Below, one piece after another: positions 1 to 10,230 of a stretch of DNA of 64,000 nucleotides. Below the pieces are notes generated by a model. That model made no database searches, had not been told where the DNA came from, and saw only the letters and a list, made by a program, of their open reading frames with translations. The translations under genes and the position numbers were made by a program. Origin of the DNA: Saccharomycopsis malanga (taxonomy: Eukaryota > Ascomycota > Saccharomycetes > Ascoideales > Saccharomycopsidaceae); assembly GCA_004014935.1 (NCBI GenBank), contig CP025322.1:1488001-1552000 (forward strand), read 5' to 3'. Positions within the stretch are counted from its first letter, which is position 1. Each line of letters begins with the position of its first letter.

Positions 1-3000
1 CTTCTTCAAACTTCTGGCGTTCCTCTGTTATATGTGATGCCTGAAAACAAAAAGTTGGCGTGAAGTTGATATGTATAAACCGGCTACCAGCGGATAAATA
101 GGAGATCTTTATTGTATGGCGTAACTATTATTTTTTGTTTTTTTTCTGCTTTTTTTTCTCACTCATTATTACTGCGCTCTGACAAATAGCTGACGGGCGG
201 TGGTGTGGCGGTGAATATACTACAGTGCTCATAACATACCAGAGTGGCGCATAATGCGACGCAGCAAAAGCAACAGAAGAAGCATAGGCACCATAAGAAG
301 CAAAGTTGCTGATAAAGTCATGTGTTGGTCATGTGATTCAGTTTCAGTTTTCAAGGTGCGTCTTCACAAGAAACGGGCACACATTGCCTTTACCAATTGA
401 ATTTACAATGTAGTTCCTCAAGCGGTGAGCCCAAAAAAAAGAGTAGATTTGGAAGGGGCTTATTGTAAATAAAATAAAATAAAATAAAATAAAATAAAAT
501 AAAATAAAATAAAATAAAATAAAATAAAATAAAATAAAATAAAATAAAATAAAATAAAATAAAATAAAATAAAATAAAATAAAATAAAATAAAATAAAAT
601 AAAATAAAATAAAATAAAATAAAATAAAAATAAAATAAAATAAAATAAAATAAAATAAAATAAAATAAAATAAAATAAAATAAAATAAAATAAAATAAAA
701 TAAAATAAAATAAAATAAAATAAAATAAAATAAAATAAAATAAAATAAAATAAAATAAAATAACATATTCAATGGAATGCCGGTAGATGCTGGTTGATGC
801 AGGTTGAACACAAAAATTACAAATTTGTAAATATTACTCACAAATATCAGCATTGGCTATTCCCAAAGCAACTAGTGTAGACAAGATGCTGGAACCAACT
901 TAATAGTATTCACAACCGCAATTTTCATCCGCAATTGACTACTGCAAGTTGTCGGTGATATCTTTATTCTATTTCCAGATCTAGCTTATGTAGACCTTCT
1001 AGAAGCTTTTTTTCCTGTCAAGGGCTGCATTCGAGAAACAACGAGAAGCAAGCGTGAACAGTTGTTTAGCGATGACAAAGGAACATGGCATTGTATGACA
1101 TAGCATTGCCGTACTAATTTGGGATTAAGCCTGACGAAAAAAAAAGTTCGGTGGTTATCCATTTCTAGAAATTTCCGACTCCGCGATCGAGTATATATAT
1201 TGGCGGTGTTTTCCGCCATCAATAACCGATTTTTTCCTTGCTAAGTAACATTATTAATATCATCACACAAGATGCTCTAAGTTATGACATTACATGTTTT
1301 TTTGGTTGCATCCATTCGACCCATAGATCCAAATTTCGATGGTTTTGCAAATGGAAATCCTGATGAAATTCATGTTGAAAATATTGCATATGATGGAAAC
1401 TACCTTATCACCATCATGTACGGATATTCTACATTCTTGGATCCACCAGGACTTCTCACAATGATTTGCATCTTATTTTATAGCCCTACAGTTACCATTT
1501 CTAATCAATAGAGTGAACAGAAAACTATAGACTGCAAATTGGAAAAAAAATTAATAAATTATTTTATTGTAAATCTCTCATCAATATATAAAATAGTAAC
1601 ACATTTTTTATTGACTTTACCAAAACATCAGAATACGTTCACTCTGCAAAGCCACATTCTACTTTCATTAGCTTGTCTCTATAATATTTTCCCGGAATTT
1701 GGGGAATTTCTGCTGGGATGTGCGTGCTTTTAGTACTTTTTCAATTTAGATCTTGCTACCAACCAACTGGATAGAAACCAGTATATCATGTAGCGTCCTA
1801 CTTCAATGAACGAACGTTTATTTTGGAAATATAGTTTTTCAAATTCGACAAAAATCTGATAAATGTAGACATTTTTTTATGCTGGGTGATAAACCTTACG
1901 GGGAAAGGGTGCATTTTCATATTATATAATTTGAGGCAAGCGCCGCTTTATACCAACCATATATCAGCTAAAAAAGGTATTCATGCTTCTTTAATACTTG
2001 ACTTGTTGAATTCTTTCTAATATGGCTGAGTGATTTATCTTTATAATGCTGAAATATTTTACTGCAAGTGGATGCATGAAGGTGCGTTAGTATTGACATA
2101 CTTCTATACAATAAAAGCTTCTATTTCTTTTGAACGTATTACAACCTTATCTACATTATTGTGCCCCTATTATAATCTGCGACCCATAGCAATGTTAAAT
2201 TCCTTGGATATTCTTAGTAACATTGTTTATTTTTTGTCCTGACGCATGCTTGTCAGGTTCATGTTGGCATGCACTCCACAATTTTCAACATCAAGCATTT
2301 TTCATAGACGACACCAAACCGCTTTTCAATGAGACCGCATGTGCTGGGGTAAGGATTTTATTATTTGTTATAAATGGAATACGATGGCATCAATCTGGAA
2401 AGCAATGAAACGGCTAAAACATTGAATGCATTTCAAATAACGCAGGTACTGAGTGTATAATGCATCAGTGAGCCAATTTGAAATGATAAAATGAACGAAA
2501 TGGGAGCAATAATAATAATTATATCAATTTGCAGGGCTATAAGAATATAGGAGTGTACCCCTAATGTGTTACAAAATGATTCAAAGTTGAAAAAATGATA
2601 AACGTTTGAGTATGCAAATTTTTTAATCAATGGACCAAAGGTTTATATACTACATACTGAAGACCTTATAAACCGCCATGAGCACTTAAGATATCAAGTT
2701 AAGCATATAGATATTTTTACCTTATGGTTCTTACCAAAAATTCTCAAGCATAGCATGAATACACACAAGCAATATATGCTTAACTTACTATATGGTTAAC
2801 ATTATTGCTTTTTGAATGGAATCGAAAGACACTATATAGCCCTTAGTAACTGTTATTTTAAAACAATCAAATCTCAGCCATTTCACATTTTTTTTTCTAT
2901 TTTTTTTTTTATTTCAACATTTGTTCAGCAGAAATACAGCTTATTGATATACATTCAAAGTGATATGTCATTTTTGCTGCAGCTGCTTTCAGCTTGAAAA

Positions 3001-3240
3001 TATAAATAAGTCAACCTTCTTATTACATTTAAGATTAATTAATTTGTTCACCATACACCAAACGAGTCTTATGGTACTAAAATTTAGCAACGGAAAACGA
3101 GCTCTGAGGTTTTTTTTTTCTAAAAATATAAATAAGTGAAAAAACAAGGTTTGATTATTGCTTTATGTTAAATTTTTAAATTTTTTTGAGTTTTTAAATG
3201 CGCACAATATGTACAATACTAAATTTTTTTTTTCAAAAAT
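1..3240. other. Gene-poor left end
   Basis: No gene is supported here. The stretch is AT-rich, with only short open frames that lack recognisable domains, most starting at non-ATG codons. It contains the AAAAT microsatellite described separately. The extreme left edge (about 1-40, minus strand) reads open after a possible splice acceptor and may be part of an exon of a gene outside the window, but 40 bases are too few to call. Confidence 0.5.
467..763. repeat. (AAAAT)n microsatellite, ~59 units
   Basis: A pentanucleotide array of almost perfect AAAAT units runs for about 297 bp. One 6-base unit with an extra A, near 626-631, divides it into two perfect blocks. Both edges fade into single-mismatch units. 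On the minus strand the array reads as an open Phe-Ile-Leu-Phe-Tyr repeat, which is an artefact of the period-5 sequence and not a protein. Length and purity suggest recent expansion by replication slippage. Confidence 0.95.
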
Positions 3241-3345
3241 GGCCGCGTGGTCTAGTGGTATGATTCTCGCTTTGGGTAGCGAGCCTGATTAAATCGGGTT
3301 TACCAAGTATGCGAGAGGTCCAGGGTTCAATTCCCTGCTCGGCCC
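3241..3345 (+). tRNA. tRNA-Pro (UGG) with 33-nt intron
   Basis: The gene folds as a tRNA with acceptor GGCCGCG paired to CTCGGCC and C as discriminator base. It has a canonical A box (TGGTCTAGTGG), a B box (GGTTCAATTCC) and anticodon TGG at 3273-3275. A nuclear-type intron follows the base 3' of the anticodon (about 3277-3309). Its CCA can pair with the anticodon TGG, as expected for a tRNA splicing endonuclease substrate, and it holds a small CCTGA/TCGGG hairpin. The mature length is 72 nt and the sequence closely resembles yeast tRNA-Pro(UGG). A run of T directly follows the 3' end as the pol III terminator. Confidence 0.97.
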
Positions 3346-3383
3346 TTTTTTTAACTTTTTTTAACTTTTTTTAACTTTTTTTT
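3346..3383 (+). terminator. Tandem pol III T-tract terminators
   Basis: Immediately after the tRNA-Pro discriminator base there is a T7 tract, followed by further T-rich tracts (T7 or longer) separated only by AAC. The 10-base unit (AACTTTTTTT) is therefore repeated about three times. A single tract of this length should stop pol III, so the others would act as backup terminators. Confidence 0.75.
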
Positions 3384-3471
3384 ATCTAATATTTTACGCC
3401 ATGAAATACAGATTATATATACAAAGAACAGTGACAAATGACATATAAATATATTAATGCTTATATAATTT

Positions 3472-4974
3472 CTATGAAGTTAAAAGCTGTAACATGCCAG
3501 AAATCTTGTTGGCTTCTTTGCTTTTTTCTATTTCCACATCAAGCTTTCTTTTTAGTCCGATAAATAATTCTTCAAGCAACAAGCTTTTTTCAACAAGTGA
3601 ACCGTATTCTGACAAGGCAATAACCAAGTAGTCTACGAGAATATCAACGCATTTAATATCGTCGATATGTTTTATAGCCCAAGAAAAAAATGGCTCCAAT
3701 GAGTTTTCGTCTCTGTTAGCCAAAGCGATTCGTATTTTGCCCAACTTTTTCAACTCCTCCAAGATAGTCAATGTGACATCCTTTGGAATACCTGCTTGAA
3801 ACGCAATATCAAAGGCTTCTACCCACTGAAATGAGTTCAATAATTTCTCAAACTTGTGAGGTTTCTTGATGTTTTTAGGTCTGTCTGAAACTATTCTGTG
3901 TTCATATTCTCCATGATACTCTGCACCACGAAGCATTTTAGCATAAGCGTTACTTTTCTGTTGTTTCAACTCACCTTTTTTTGGAGGTGTTTTGCCAACC
4001 TTTTTTGTACGAATCGACAAGAGACCGGTGGTCAAACCAGCAACAAAATGCTTAGAGTCCGGGGAAACACCACAGCTGAGAACACCGGAGCCAAACTTCC
4101 ATCCAAACTTGACTTGCCAGCTGAGCTCGGAAATATCATATATTTTCACATGGCCATCCAAGGAGCCTGCAAGTAAACTTCTGTCACCGGACAAGGACAA
4201 GGAGGTGACGGTTTTTGTGAAGTTGGAAAGTTTTTTGGTTAGTTTATTGCTTGGAAGATCCCACACCTTAATGTAATTGGAACCACTACTAACAATACTG
4301 GTCTGGTTTATTGAAAGAATGTCCTCAACCGGGGCATCATGATTCAACTTCAATATTGGAGCATCACTGCTATTTAGTCTGGAGTCGAAAATTCGTATAT
4401 AGCCGTCGTAACAACCGGTGGCAATGAGGTTAGGCTGGTCTCTGATGAAGGTTCCGGATCTTATGTAATCAGTGTGACCACCCAAAGTAAGCAAAGGAGA
4501 TTCTGACTGTGAAATGTCATACACTTTGGCAACCTTATCGTCAGAGGCTGTAAGCAAGTTTGTAGAGATGGTGGGGTGGAACTTGGTGACATGCGTAGGA
4601 TACGAGGATGCTTGGATTGTGACAAGCAATGTTCTTGGGTTCTGTGCATCAAATATTTGGACAAGTCCACTCGAATCACCGGCGACGAATAACTTACCAT
4701 CATATCTATATTCTCCACTATATGCCGTTTCCTTGAAACGCGAAAATGTTTTGACAACTTGACGGGTCTTGGAAGAGAAAACTTGAATTCTTGCCGACGA
4801 GGTCACGGCAATATCATGCGGAGATGTTGGGTTAAATGCAATATGGGTGATGGCATTATGCTCTTTCACCAACTGAGTGTTTCCAAATGATCTCCAGTAT
4901 CTCTGCTCTGGGGTCTTTTTGCTCGCTAGAACAGGATTCCTTACAATCTGCAACCTTTGCTTGGATGAGGACAT
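3472..4974 (-). CDS. UTP15: U3 snoRNP / t-UTP protein Utp15
   Basis: Nucleolar WD40 protein of the t-UTP subcomplex of the small-subunit processome, needed for pre-18S rRNA processing and linked to rDNA transcription. The 500-residue product (S. cerevisiae about 513) starts at an ATG with RYWRSF near residue 26. It carries WD repeats over roughly residues 35-325, with signatures such as DDKVAKVYD, GHTDYIRS and DGYIRIFD. The Utp15 C-terminal helical domain begins around residue 365 (KFEKLLNSFQWVEAFD). The upstream region has a PAC core (GATGAG) and an RRPE-like AAAAATTTT, the usual pair of ribosome-biogenesis promoter elements. Family assignment is firm; no truncation or intron is seen. Confidence 0.95.
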   Translation of the reverse strand: MSSSKQRLQIVRNPVLASKKTPEQRYWRSFGNTQLVKEHNAITHIAFNPTSPHDIAVTSSARIQVFSSKTRQVVKTFSRFKETAYSGEYRYDGKLFVAGDSSGLVQIFDAQNPRTLLVTIQASSYPTHVTKFHPTISTNLLTASDDKVAKVYDISQSESPLLTLGGHTDYIRSGTFIRDQPNLIATGCYDGYIRIFDSRLNSSDAPILKLNHDAPVEDILSINQTSIVSSGSNYIKVWDLPSNKLTKKLSNFTKTVTSLSLSGDRSLLAGSLDGHVKIYDISELSWQVKFGWKFGSGVLSCGVSPDSKHFVAGLTTGLLSIRTKKVGKTPPKKGELKQQKSNAYAKMLRGAEYHGEYEHRIVSDRPKNIKKPHKFEKLLNSFQWVEAFDIAFQAGIPKDVTLTILEELKKLGKIRIALANRDENSLEPFFSWAIKHIDDIKCVDILVDYLVIALSEYGSLVEKSLLLEELFIGLKRKLDVEIEKSKEANKISGMLQLLTS

Positions 4975-6003
4975 TGTTTATTTTGCTATGGGAAGTCGGA
5001 TACAGTGGACCTATAGATATGCACGGTTCTATATATTTTTCACTTACCTATATAGTGTAGATGAGGTGCAAATTTTTTTTTTTTTCCATGCGATGCGACG
5101 GGTAAATTGAAAGCCTGAGACCGAATCAGATACAGTTACAATATGAAGTGATAATATGAAGTGTTGATAAGGAGAACATATGTTTAAAGCAAATATTTGA
5201 CGTAAAAATTTTGCGATAGCAATAGTGAAAAAAGAATGATTTTGAATGGCACTACTTGTACTAGTTGATGTAGATGTTACCAACCAAAGAGCCCTACACC
5301 GCCATCCCGCCCATCAGTTTGTATTACATACTTACCTATGAAGAACTAACTTATTATAATTTTATTTGAGCTAAATAGTCTTGTATTTTCCTATAAATCA
5401 GTGTGTCGCACTAGAATTTTAATGGAAGAAAATTTTCTCTGCTTTCTAAAACTTTTCTGAAGAATATTGTTTTCAAAAGATTATTATTGTACGATAAGAT
5501 ATTTTTGTAGTGTACTGGATTGAAAAGCTATTGGAAGTATTCTTAACAAGGACTGTAAATGTTACCCAAATATCTTTTTGAAAAGTATGTGACTTAAGGT
5601 CCACTCTTTCACTGTTATATTCCGTCTTCTTTTGAGAATGGCCACTTTTCTATGATCAGTATCTTTTAATACTTTGTCTTACATTTAATTGTGCTTACAC
5701 CAAGTTTTAAGGCTTTTTTCAATGACATGTTAGCTAACATCATTTAAAACACGTTTCCACATTATTTTATTGGGAAAAATTTTAATATCATATAGCTTGA
5801 AACTTTTACAACTTCCCTATATTTTTTTATTAGGCGCAAAAACTTATAATATCATATAGTTTGAAGCTTTTAGAAAAGTCATTTCGTTTATTTGTCAACT
5901 TTCAAAGTCATTATTAATACACCGGACTTTCAAACAAAAAAATTTTTATATTACCATTAAATACACCATTAAATCTCCAAGTATATTGTGTCAATACCAA
6001 CTG
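4975..6003. other. Intergenic region UTP15-ATG18
   Basis: About 1 kb between the UTP15 start and the ATG18 stop. It contains the UTP15 promoter elements. An imperfect direct repeat of about 30 bp (around 5790-5815 and 5846-5872, sharing AATATCATATAG followed by TTGAA) also lies here. No gene is seen. A faint tRNA-head-like remnant may lie near 5300-5325 but is too degraded to call. Confidence 0.5.
5060..5212. promoter_or_regulatory. PAC and RRPE-like elements of UTP15
   Basis: GATGAG at 5060-5065 matches the PAC core, about 86-91 bp upstream of the UTP15 ATG. AAAAATTTT at 5204-5212 matches RRPE, about 230 bp upstream. Both are established upstream elements of the ribosome-biogenesis regulon in yeasts (Dot6/Tod6 and Stb3 targets). 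The matches are short, so this rests mainly on the identity of the downstream gene. Confidence 0.4.
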
Positions 6004-7617
6004 TCACTTTGTAATGCCATCAAGCAAAGAGTACTGGCTGAGCAAAATACAATCACCACCTCTTTCGCCATCAAGAGCATATTTCAAAAATAAGCCATTG
6101 CTCGTGACAATAATAACTTCAAGCAAATTTCGTTTTATATCACCATTAATATTGACTTCATTGGCTAGGTGTGCAGAGGCAAGCTTGAGTTTTTCCAAAA
6201 AGCCCTCAGGCAAAGTTCCATCCAACTGTTTGATGGCAACTATAGATTTAGTGCCATTAGAAGCAGGAATTTTCAAAGATGCAAAATGCCTTATTGGTTT
6301 CAAGACCGAAGTGACTCGTTTAGGCAAGTAAATGCCCATTGTTTCCGCGGCTCTTCTTCCTAAGGACTGAGACGACTTACGAATCAAACGCCCTACAGAC
6401 CGTCTAGTTTGATCAATAACTGGTTCAACTTTCTTGTCCACGTCGGAATCTACACTGCCATGTTCTGACGATCCAGAAAGTCTTCTAATAGCATTTGGCA
6501 ATGGACCCAAAGAATCGTCTCTTTCGTCTGCTTCATCAATGTCATATTCATCATCTTCATCCTCACTACTGTCGGATTTACCTGAATGATCATCATCAGA
6601 ATGATGACTATTGGATGGTTTAATACTATTTTTCAGTGGTTGATTATCTTCAGTAACAATCGCTTTAGAATTGAAACTGCTTGATCTACTTTTCTGCGTT
6701 TCCAACAGAGCAGGAAACTTGCTCACTTGGAATTCATCATTCAACTTGAATATATGGACGGTGTCAGTAGCAGAACTTGCAGTTAAAAACTTGTTATCGT
6801 TACTAAAACTTAAGCTATGGATTTTGGTTCCATAAGTGCCTCTTCTGAATTGATACAATTTCTGGCCGGTTTCAACACTGAAAACTCGAATGATGGTACC
6901 CTTTACGCTTGCGGATGCCAACATGAGTCCATCAGAGCTCAAGGCAATGGCAGCCAAGGTTGCTTTATGGGCTTCTATGACACAATAAGGAAGCAATGTC
7001 TTGGTATTAAAGATAATGACGTCTCCAGCTCGAGATGTGATGGATGAGTTTGCTGGCTGAGCAGCACCAGCACCAGCACCAGCACCAGCACCAGCACCAG
7101 TATCATTGAGGGCGTTGTTGACGTTTATATTCAAGGCGTTTTTGTTTGCTGGTGGCGACGGATACGCAAGATAATTGTTTTCTGTCACTGGGGAAAGCGC
7201 CACAAGCCCTGTAGGGTTAGGTAATGTTTCAATGGTATGTAAAAGTTTCATTGAGGCTACGTCATAGATGTACATTTGCTCCTCAAGAACAACAACCATC
7301 CGTTCCTTATTGAGCTTCACACTCAAAATGGTGGTAGGGAATGTGAGCTCACAGATTGTTGTCTGTCTTTTAGTGTTGATGATTTTGAGTCTTCTTGGAG
7401 ACATGTTAGGCTGCTCACCAACACCCACAACTGCTAATAAAGAGGTGACATATAGCATCTCAACAATGCCGACAGAACTGATCTGTCTAGAATAACATTT
7501 CCCAAACGGGTCACAGTTAAAGATTTTATACCCTTGGGTCGTACCCACCGATATACAGCTGGCATTTTGGTTGAAATTTATAAAATTGACAGACTCTGGA
7601 ACAACGGGCTGGCTCAT
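6004..7617 (-). CDS. ATG18: PROPPIN autophagy protein Atg18
   Basis: WD40 beta-propeller that binds PI3P and PI(3,5)P2, working with Atg2 at the phagophore and in vacuole inheritance. The 537-residue product begins at an ATG, and YQFRRGTY near residue 260 contains the family FRRG phosphoinositide-binding motif. The preceding blade motifs (EAHKATLAAIALSSDG, ASASVKGTIIRVF) are typical of PROPPINs. A Gly-Ala repeat (about residues 173-184) is encoded by a GCACCA repeat at about 7064-7100. A long acidic Ser/Asp/Glu-rich insertion (about residues 315-400) sits in the blade-6 loop, where yeast Atg18 also has a long loop. Hsv2 and Atg21 are alternatives, but length and loop fit Atg18 best. Confidence 0.9.
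   Translation of the reverse strand: MSQPVVPESVNFINFNQNASCISVGTTQGYKIFNCDPFGKCYSRQISSVGIVEMLYVTSLLAVVGVGEQPNMSPRRLKIINTKRQTTICELTFPTTILSVKLNKERMVVVLEEQMYIYDVASMKLLHTIETLPNPTGLVALSPVTENNYLAYPSPPANKNALNINVNNALNDTGAGAGAGAGAGAAQPANSSITSRAGDVIIFNTKTLLPYCVIEAHKATLAAIALSSDGLMLASASVKGTIIRVFSVETGQKLYQFRRGTYGTKIHSLSFSNDNKFLTASSATDTVHIFKLNDEFQVSKFPALLETQKSRSSSFNSKAIVTEDNQPLKNSIKPSNSHHSDDDHSGKSDSSEDEDDEYDIDEADERDDSLGPLPNAIRRLSGSSEHGSVDSDVDKKVEPVIDQTRRSVGRLIRKSSQSLGRRAAETMGIYLPKRVTSVLKPIRHFASLKIPASNGTKSIVAIKQLDGTLPEGFLEKLKLASAHLANEVNINGDIKRNLLEVIIVTSNGLFLKYALDGERGGDCILLSQYSLLDGITK
7064..7100. repeat. (GCACCA)n coding microsatellite in ATG18
   Basis: Six near-perfect GCACCA hexamers lie in frame inside ATG18 and encode a Gly-Ala repeat on the minus strand. 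The position corresponds to a surface loop between propeller strands, where length variation should be tolerated. Confidence 0.9.
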
Positions 7618-7713
7618 CGTAGTATATAATGAATGTTTAGTGATATCAAAGTTGTTTTGTGCTGAATAAATAGAGATCTAGACAAAGTTTATAAATAATA
7701 AAGTTATGTTCCG

Positions 7714-7899
7714 TCAATACTTAGAAAAATGATCAGCCACATGTGCCACAATTAATCTCTCCTCAATTAACATTTTCAACTGTTTGCCCTTCGATATACT
7801 TACTGATCCTTTAGATCTCGCCTCAGTAAGAAGGTGCGCACGTGAAAGAAATGGCCATAACTGTTTTGTAGCATCACTTCTAACCGACTGGAAGAACAT
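7714..7899 (-). CDS. Possible 61-residue small ORF upstream of ATG18
   Basis: An ATG-initiated frame of 62 codons lies 97 bp upstream of the ATG18 start on the same strand. The predicted peptide is basic and amphipathic (QSVRSDATKQLWPFLSRAH) and has no domain I recognise. A GTAAGT inside the frame (after codon 32) could be a splice donor, so the true product might differ. It could also be part of the ATG18 5' leader. Evidence is limited to an open frame with fairly balanced composition. Confidence 0.25.
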   Translation of the reverse strand: MFFQSVRSDATKQLWPFLSRAHLLTEARSKGSVSISKGKQLKMLIEERLIVAHVADHFSKY

Positions 7900-8661
7900 C
7901 GAGAAGGATCTCAACCGTTGAACAGAGTCTTTAGGCAATCAGTAAATAATGACGATATTTGTAAGCAAGCCGGAGCTGTATACTGTAGTCCCCTGGAATG
8001 ACACAACTTGATTAATTAATTGTGTGCCATGGCAAATTACATACAATGCTTTATATAAGGTAACACACAGCACTAATATTCTTATAATAATAATAGTAAT
8101 CTTATATTTCGAGTTCCGTATATATACGCTATGTCTGAAAGGACTTGGTAAACCCAGTGGGGGAAATCCAAGCATGTTCCCTGTAATATAGTATTCATTA
8201 CCAAAAATCCATTATGCTGATTTACTGTTTAGTTTACTGTTTAGTGAGTCATCTGATTTTTGTATGGCAAAGATGTTAACGTAGATGAGTATTAGAATAC
8301 ACGGATATATATCATAGTGAATTTTTTTTTACCATACTAGGCACTGCGTGATTCATGTCGCTTATCCTGTAGAAAATAATGTCCTATATAATAATTGATA
8401 TAACATATATACAATGCAATACTCTATCCATGCTATAAACACTAACTACTACGAAAACTACAATTATAAAAACCACCTACTATAAAACCATTAAGAATAT
8501 TTTATACAAATCGCGCTGACTAACATGGCTCATTTTTGTTTTTCGCTTATTGTTAGATCGTCAACTCCGCATGCACAAGGTCTAGCTGAAAAATTCCAGT
8601 AATACTGAAAGCTGTTCTACGAAGACACTCATAGTGGCAATATTCAACATATAGATACTCA
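7900..8661. other. Intergenic region with tail-only SINE copy
   Basis: No gene is seen. The region holds the 5'-truncated SINE copy at about 8085-8193 and the TPC1 promoter, an AT-rich stretch with several TATA-like motifs. Confidence 0.5.
8085..8193 (-). mobile_element. SINE-like element, 5'-truncated (tail-only) copy A
   Basis: Read on the minus strand, the segment matches the 3' half of the copies at 15496-15792 and 47190-47449. It shares CTGGGTTTACCAAGTCCTTT, then GACAT, and later CTCGAAATATA with an ATT-rich tail. The tRNA-like head is absent, as expected for 5' truncation during target-primed reverse transcription. No convincing target-site duplication was found for this copy. Confidence 0.75.
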
Positions 8662-9582
8662 ATGGCCTCTAGCACCGCTCCAGGAGAACAGTCTGCTTAC
8701 AAGTCTGCGATTGCGGGCGCGGTTTCTGGTTTGGCAGTGAGATTCATCATTTCACCACTTGATGTGGTGAAGATTAGGCTCCAATTGGAGCGAGACTTTG
8801 CACACAACACCAAAACACCTGCTAGACAAATGGTGAAGAGCATGTTAAAAAATGAAGGTATACTTGCGCTCTGGAAGGGCAATTTGCCCGCAGAAGTAAT
8901 GTATCTAGTCTATGGAGGTGTGCAGTTTAGTAGCTATTCATACACCAAGTCCTATCTTGCCAGCCAACAGTACGTCCAGGTAAACAGCAATATCAACAGC
9001 TTGGTAAGTGGTGGCTTGAGTGGCTGTCTAGCCACAGTGACTAGTTATCCTTTTGACACCCTAAGGACACGGCTTGCTGCGGACAAGAACCGTGGCTTTC
9101 ACAAGTTTGCGGAGGCTGTGAAGAGTATATATACGGCAGAATCCTTCACAGGATTTTATGGCGGAATCAAACCAACTATATATCTGGTCTTTATACACAC
9201 TGGGCTTTCTTTCTGGTCATACGGAAAATTAAAACAGTTTCAGAAAGAGAACATCCATGACAAGGATTCCTTTGCTGTACCAGTTAGTGGCTTTATTGCA
9301 GGGGCTTTTGCAAAAGCCGTGACATTTCCTTTGGATTCCATAAAACGTAGACTTCAAATCAGAAACAGCGGAAGTTTGACCACTCAAAGCGACTATCTGT
9401 ATCTCAAGACTTATAAAGATTTGTATAACTCAAATAAAATACTAAAGATTGGGCTTAAAATTGCCCAGGTTGAAGGCTTCTTTAGTCTTTACCGAGGGTT
9501 TGCAATAGCAGTTGTCAAAAGCGGTCCTGCCAGTTCCCTCAGCTTTACATTCTACGAGCTTTGTATGAAATATTTGGCTTGA
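8662..9582 (+). CDS. TPC1: Mitochondrial thiamine pyrophosphate carrier Tpc1
   Basis: Inner-membrane carrier of the SLC25 family that imports thiamine pyrophosphate in exchange for nucleotides, supplying mitochondrial TPP enzymes. The 306-residue product shows three tandem carrier repeats, each with a signature: PLDVVKIRLQLE (about residue 32), PFDTLRTRLAAD (about residue 129) and PLDSIKRRLQIR (about residue 225). The segment WKGNLPAEVMYLVYGGVQF matches the Tpc1 subfamily pattern WKGN...YGSAQFSSYS. Length is close to S. cerevisiae Tpc1 (314). The start is the first in-frame ATG. The Tpc1 subfamily is likely rather than certain, since other nucleotide or cofactor carriers are similar. Confidence 0.85.
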   Translation: MASSTAPGEQSAYKSAIAGAVSGLAVRFIISPLDVVKIRLQLERDFAHNTKTPARQMVKSMLKNEGILALWKGNLPAEVMYLVYGGVQFSSYSYTKSYLASQQYVQVNSNINSLVSGGLSGCLATVTSYPFDTLRTRLAADKNRGFHKFAEAVKSIYTAESFTGFYGGIKPTIYLVFIHTGLSFWSYGKLKQFQKENIHDKDSFAVPVSGFIAGAFAKAVTFPLDSIKRRLQIRNSGSLTTQSDYLYLKTYKDLYNSNKILKIGLKIAQVEGFFSLYRGFAIAVVKSGPASSLSFTFYELCMKYLA

Positions 9583-10230
9583 CTTTTTGGGAGGTTGAAA
9601 GTGGTATATGCCGATATATTATATAAATTACAACTCAATGCATTGTATAGACGTAAACATGACTATTTAAAATTATATGCGGCCAATCATGTAAAAGCAG
9701 AAACTGAACTCCATTGTTTAGGTTCGGTATCTTTTCTATCTCATTTTCTTTATATATTTTTACTGAATTTCCTGGAGTGGAGAGGCTTGGGAATTGTCAA
9801 AGAAGAAAATGTACTCTATAGATGGTACCAAAATAAGTATACCATAAGGTGAATGATGTAGAGTTCACTAGAAAATAACAATTTCGATACAACAAAGGAC
9901 AAAGAGTCAATGCTCTGTATAAAATGAATAGGGCTAAAGAAAAAGAGACAAAAAGGCCTGTAAAGATAGTGTGCCGGTAGACACAAGAGCTATCAATGAT
10001 CGAAAGAATGGCCGCCAAACCGTACATAGAGATTTGCATAGTGTTAGATTCCTCAAGTGTAAAAATGGAAAATGAGCAAGTCAAGATGTAGAAACTCGCC
10101 GTCTCACTCAGAAAAGCAATATATCAACATACAATACTTCGTAGAAAACAAATGTATCAATTCTAAAATAACAAGACTTTCTATTTACAGGCAACTATTT
10201 ACTATTTATTATTGCCAAGAACAGGAACAT
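9583..10230. other. Intergenic region between convergent TPC1 and MEF1
   Basis: About 650 bp between two convergent stop codons. Open frames exist on both strands, including a hydrophobic one at 9797-10084, but they start at non-ATG codons and match nothing I recognise. It most likely holds 3' UTRs and terminators. Confidence 0.5.

Noticed and set aside
1-40. Possible partial exon on the minus strand (reads SHITEERQKFEE after a TTTTCAG acceptor)
   Set aside because: Only 40 bases, no branch sequence and no upstream exon could be tied to it.
344-853. Open frame with Phe-Ile-Leu-Phe-Tyr repeats
   Set aside because: It is the minus-strand translation of the AAAAT microsatellite; a period-5 repeat gives an open frame by chance.
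1284-1511. Open frame with balanced composition (DPNFDGFANGNPDEIHVEN)
   Set aside because: Only 75 codons, non-conserved appearance and no promoter or domain support.
5740-5880. LTR-like direct repeat
   Set aside because: The repeated unit is about 30 bp and imperfect, without terminal dinucleotides or target duplication.
9797-10084. Hydrophobic small membrane protein frame between TPC1 and MEF1
   Set aside because: It begins at TTG with an internal ATG, lies between two 3' ends and matches no small membrane protein I know.
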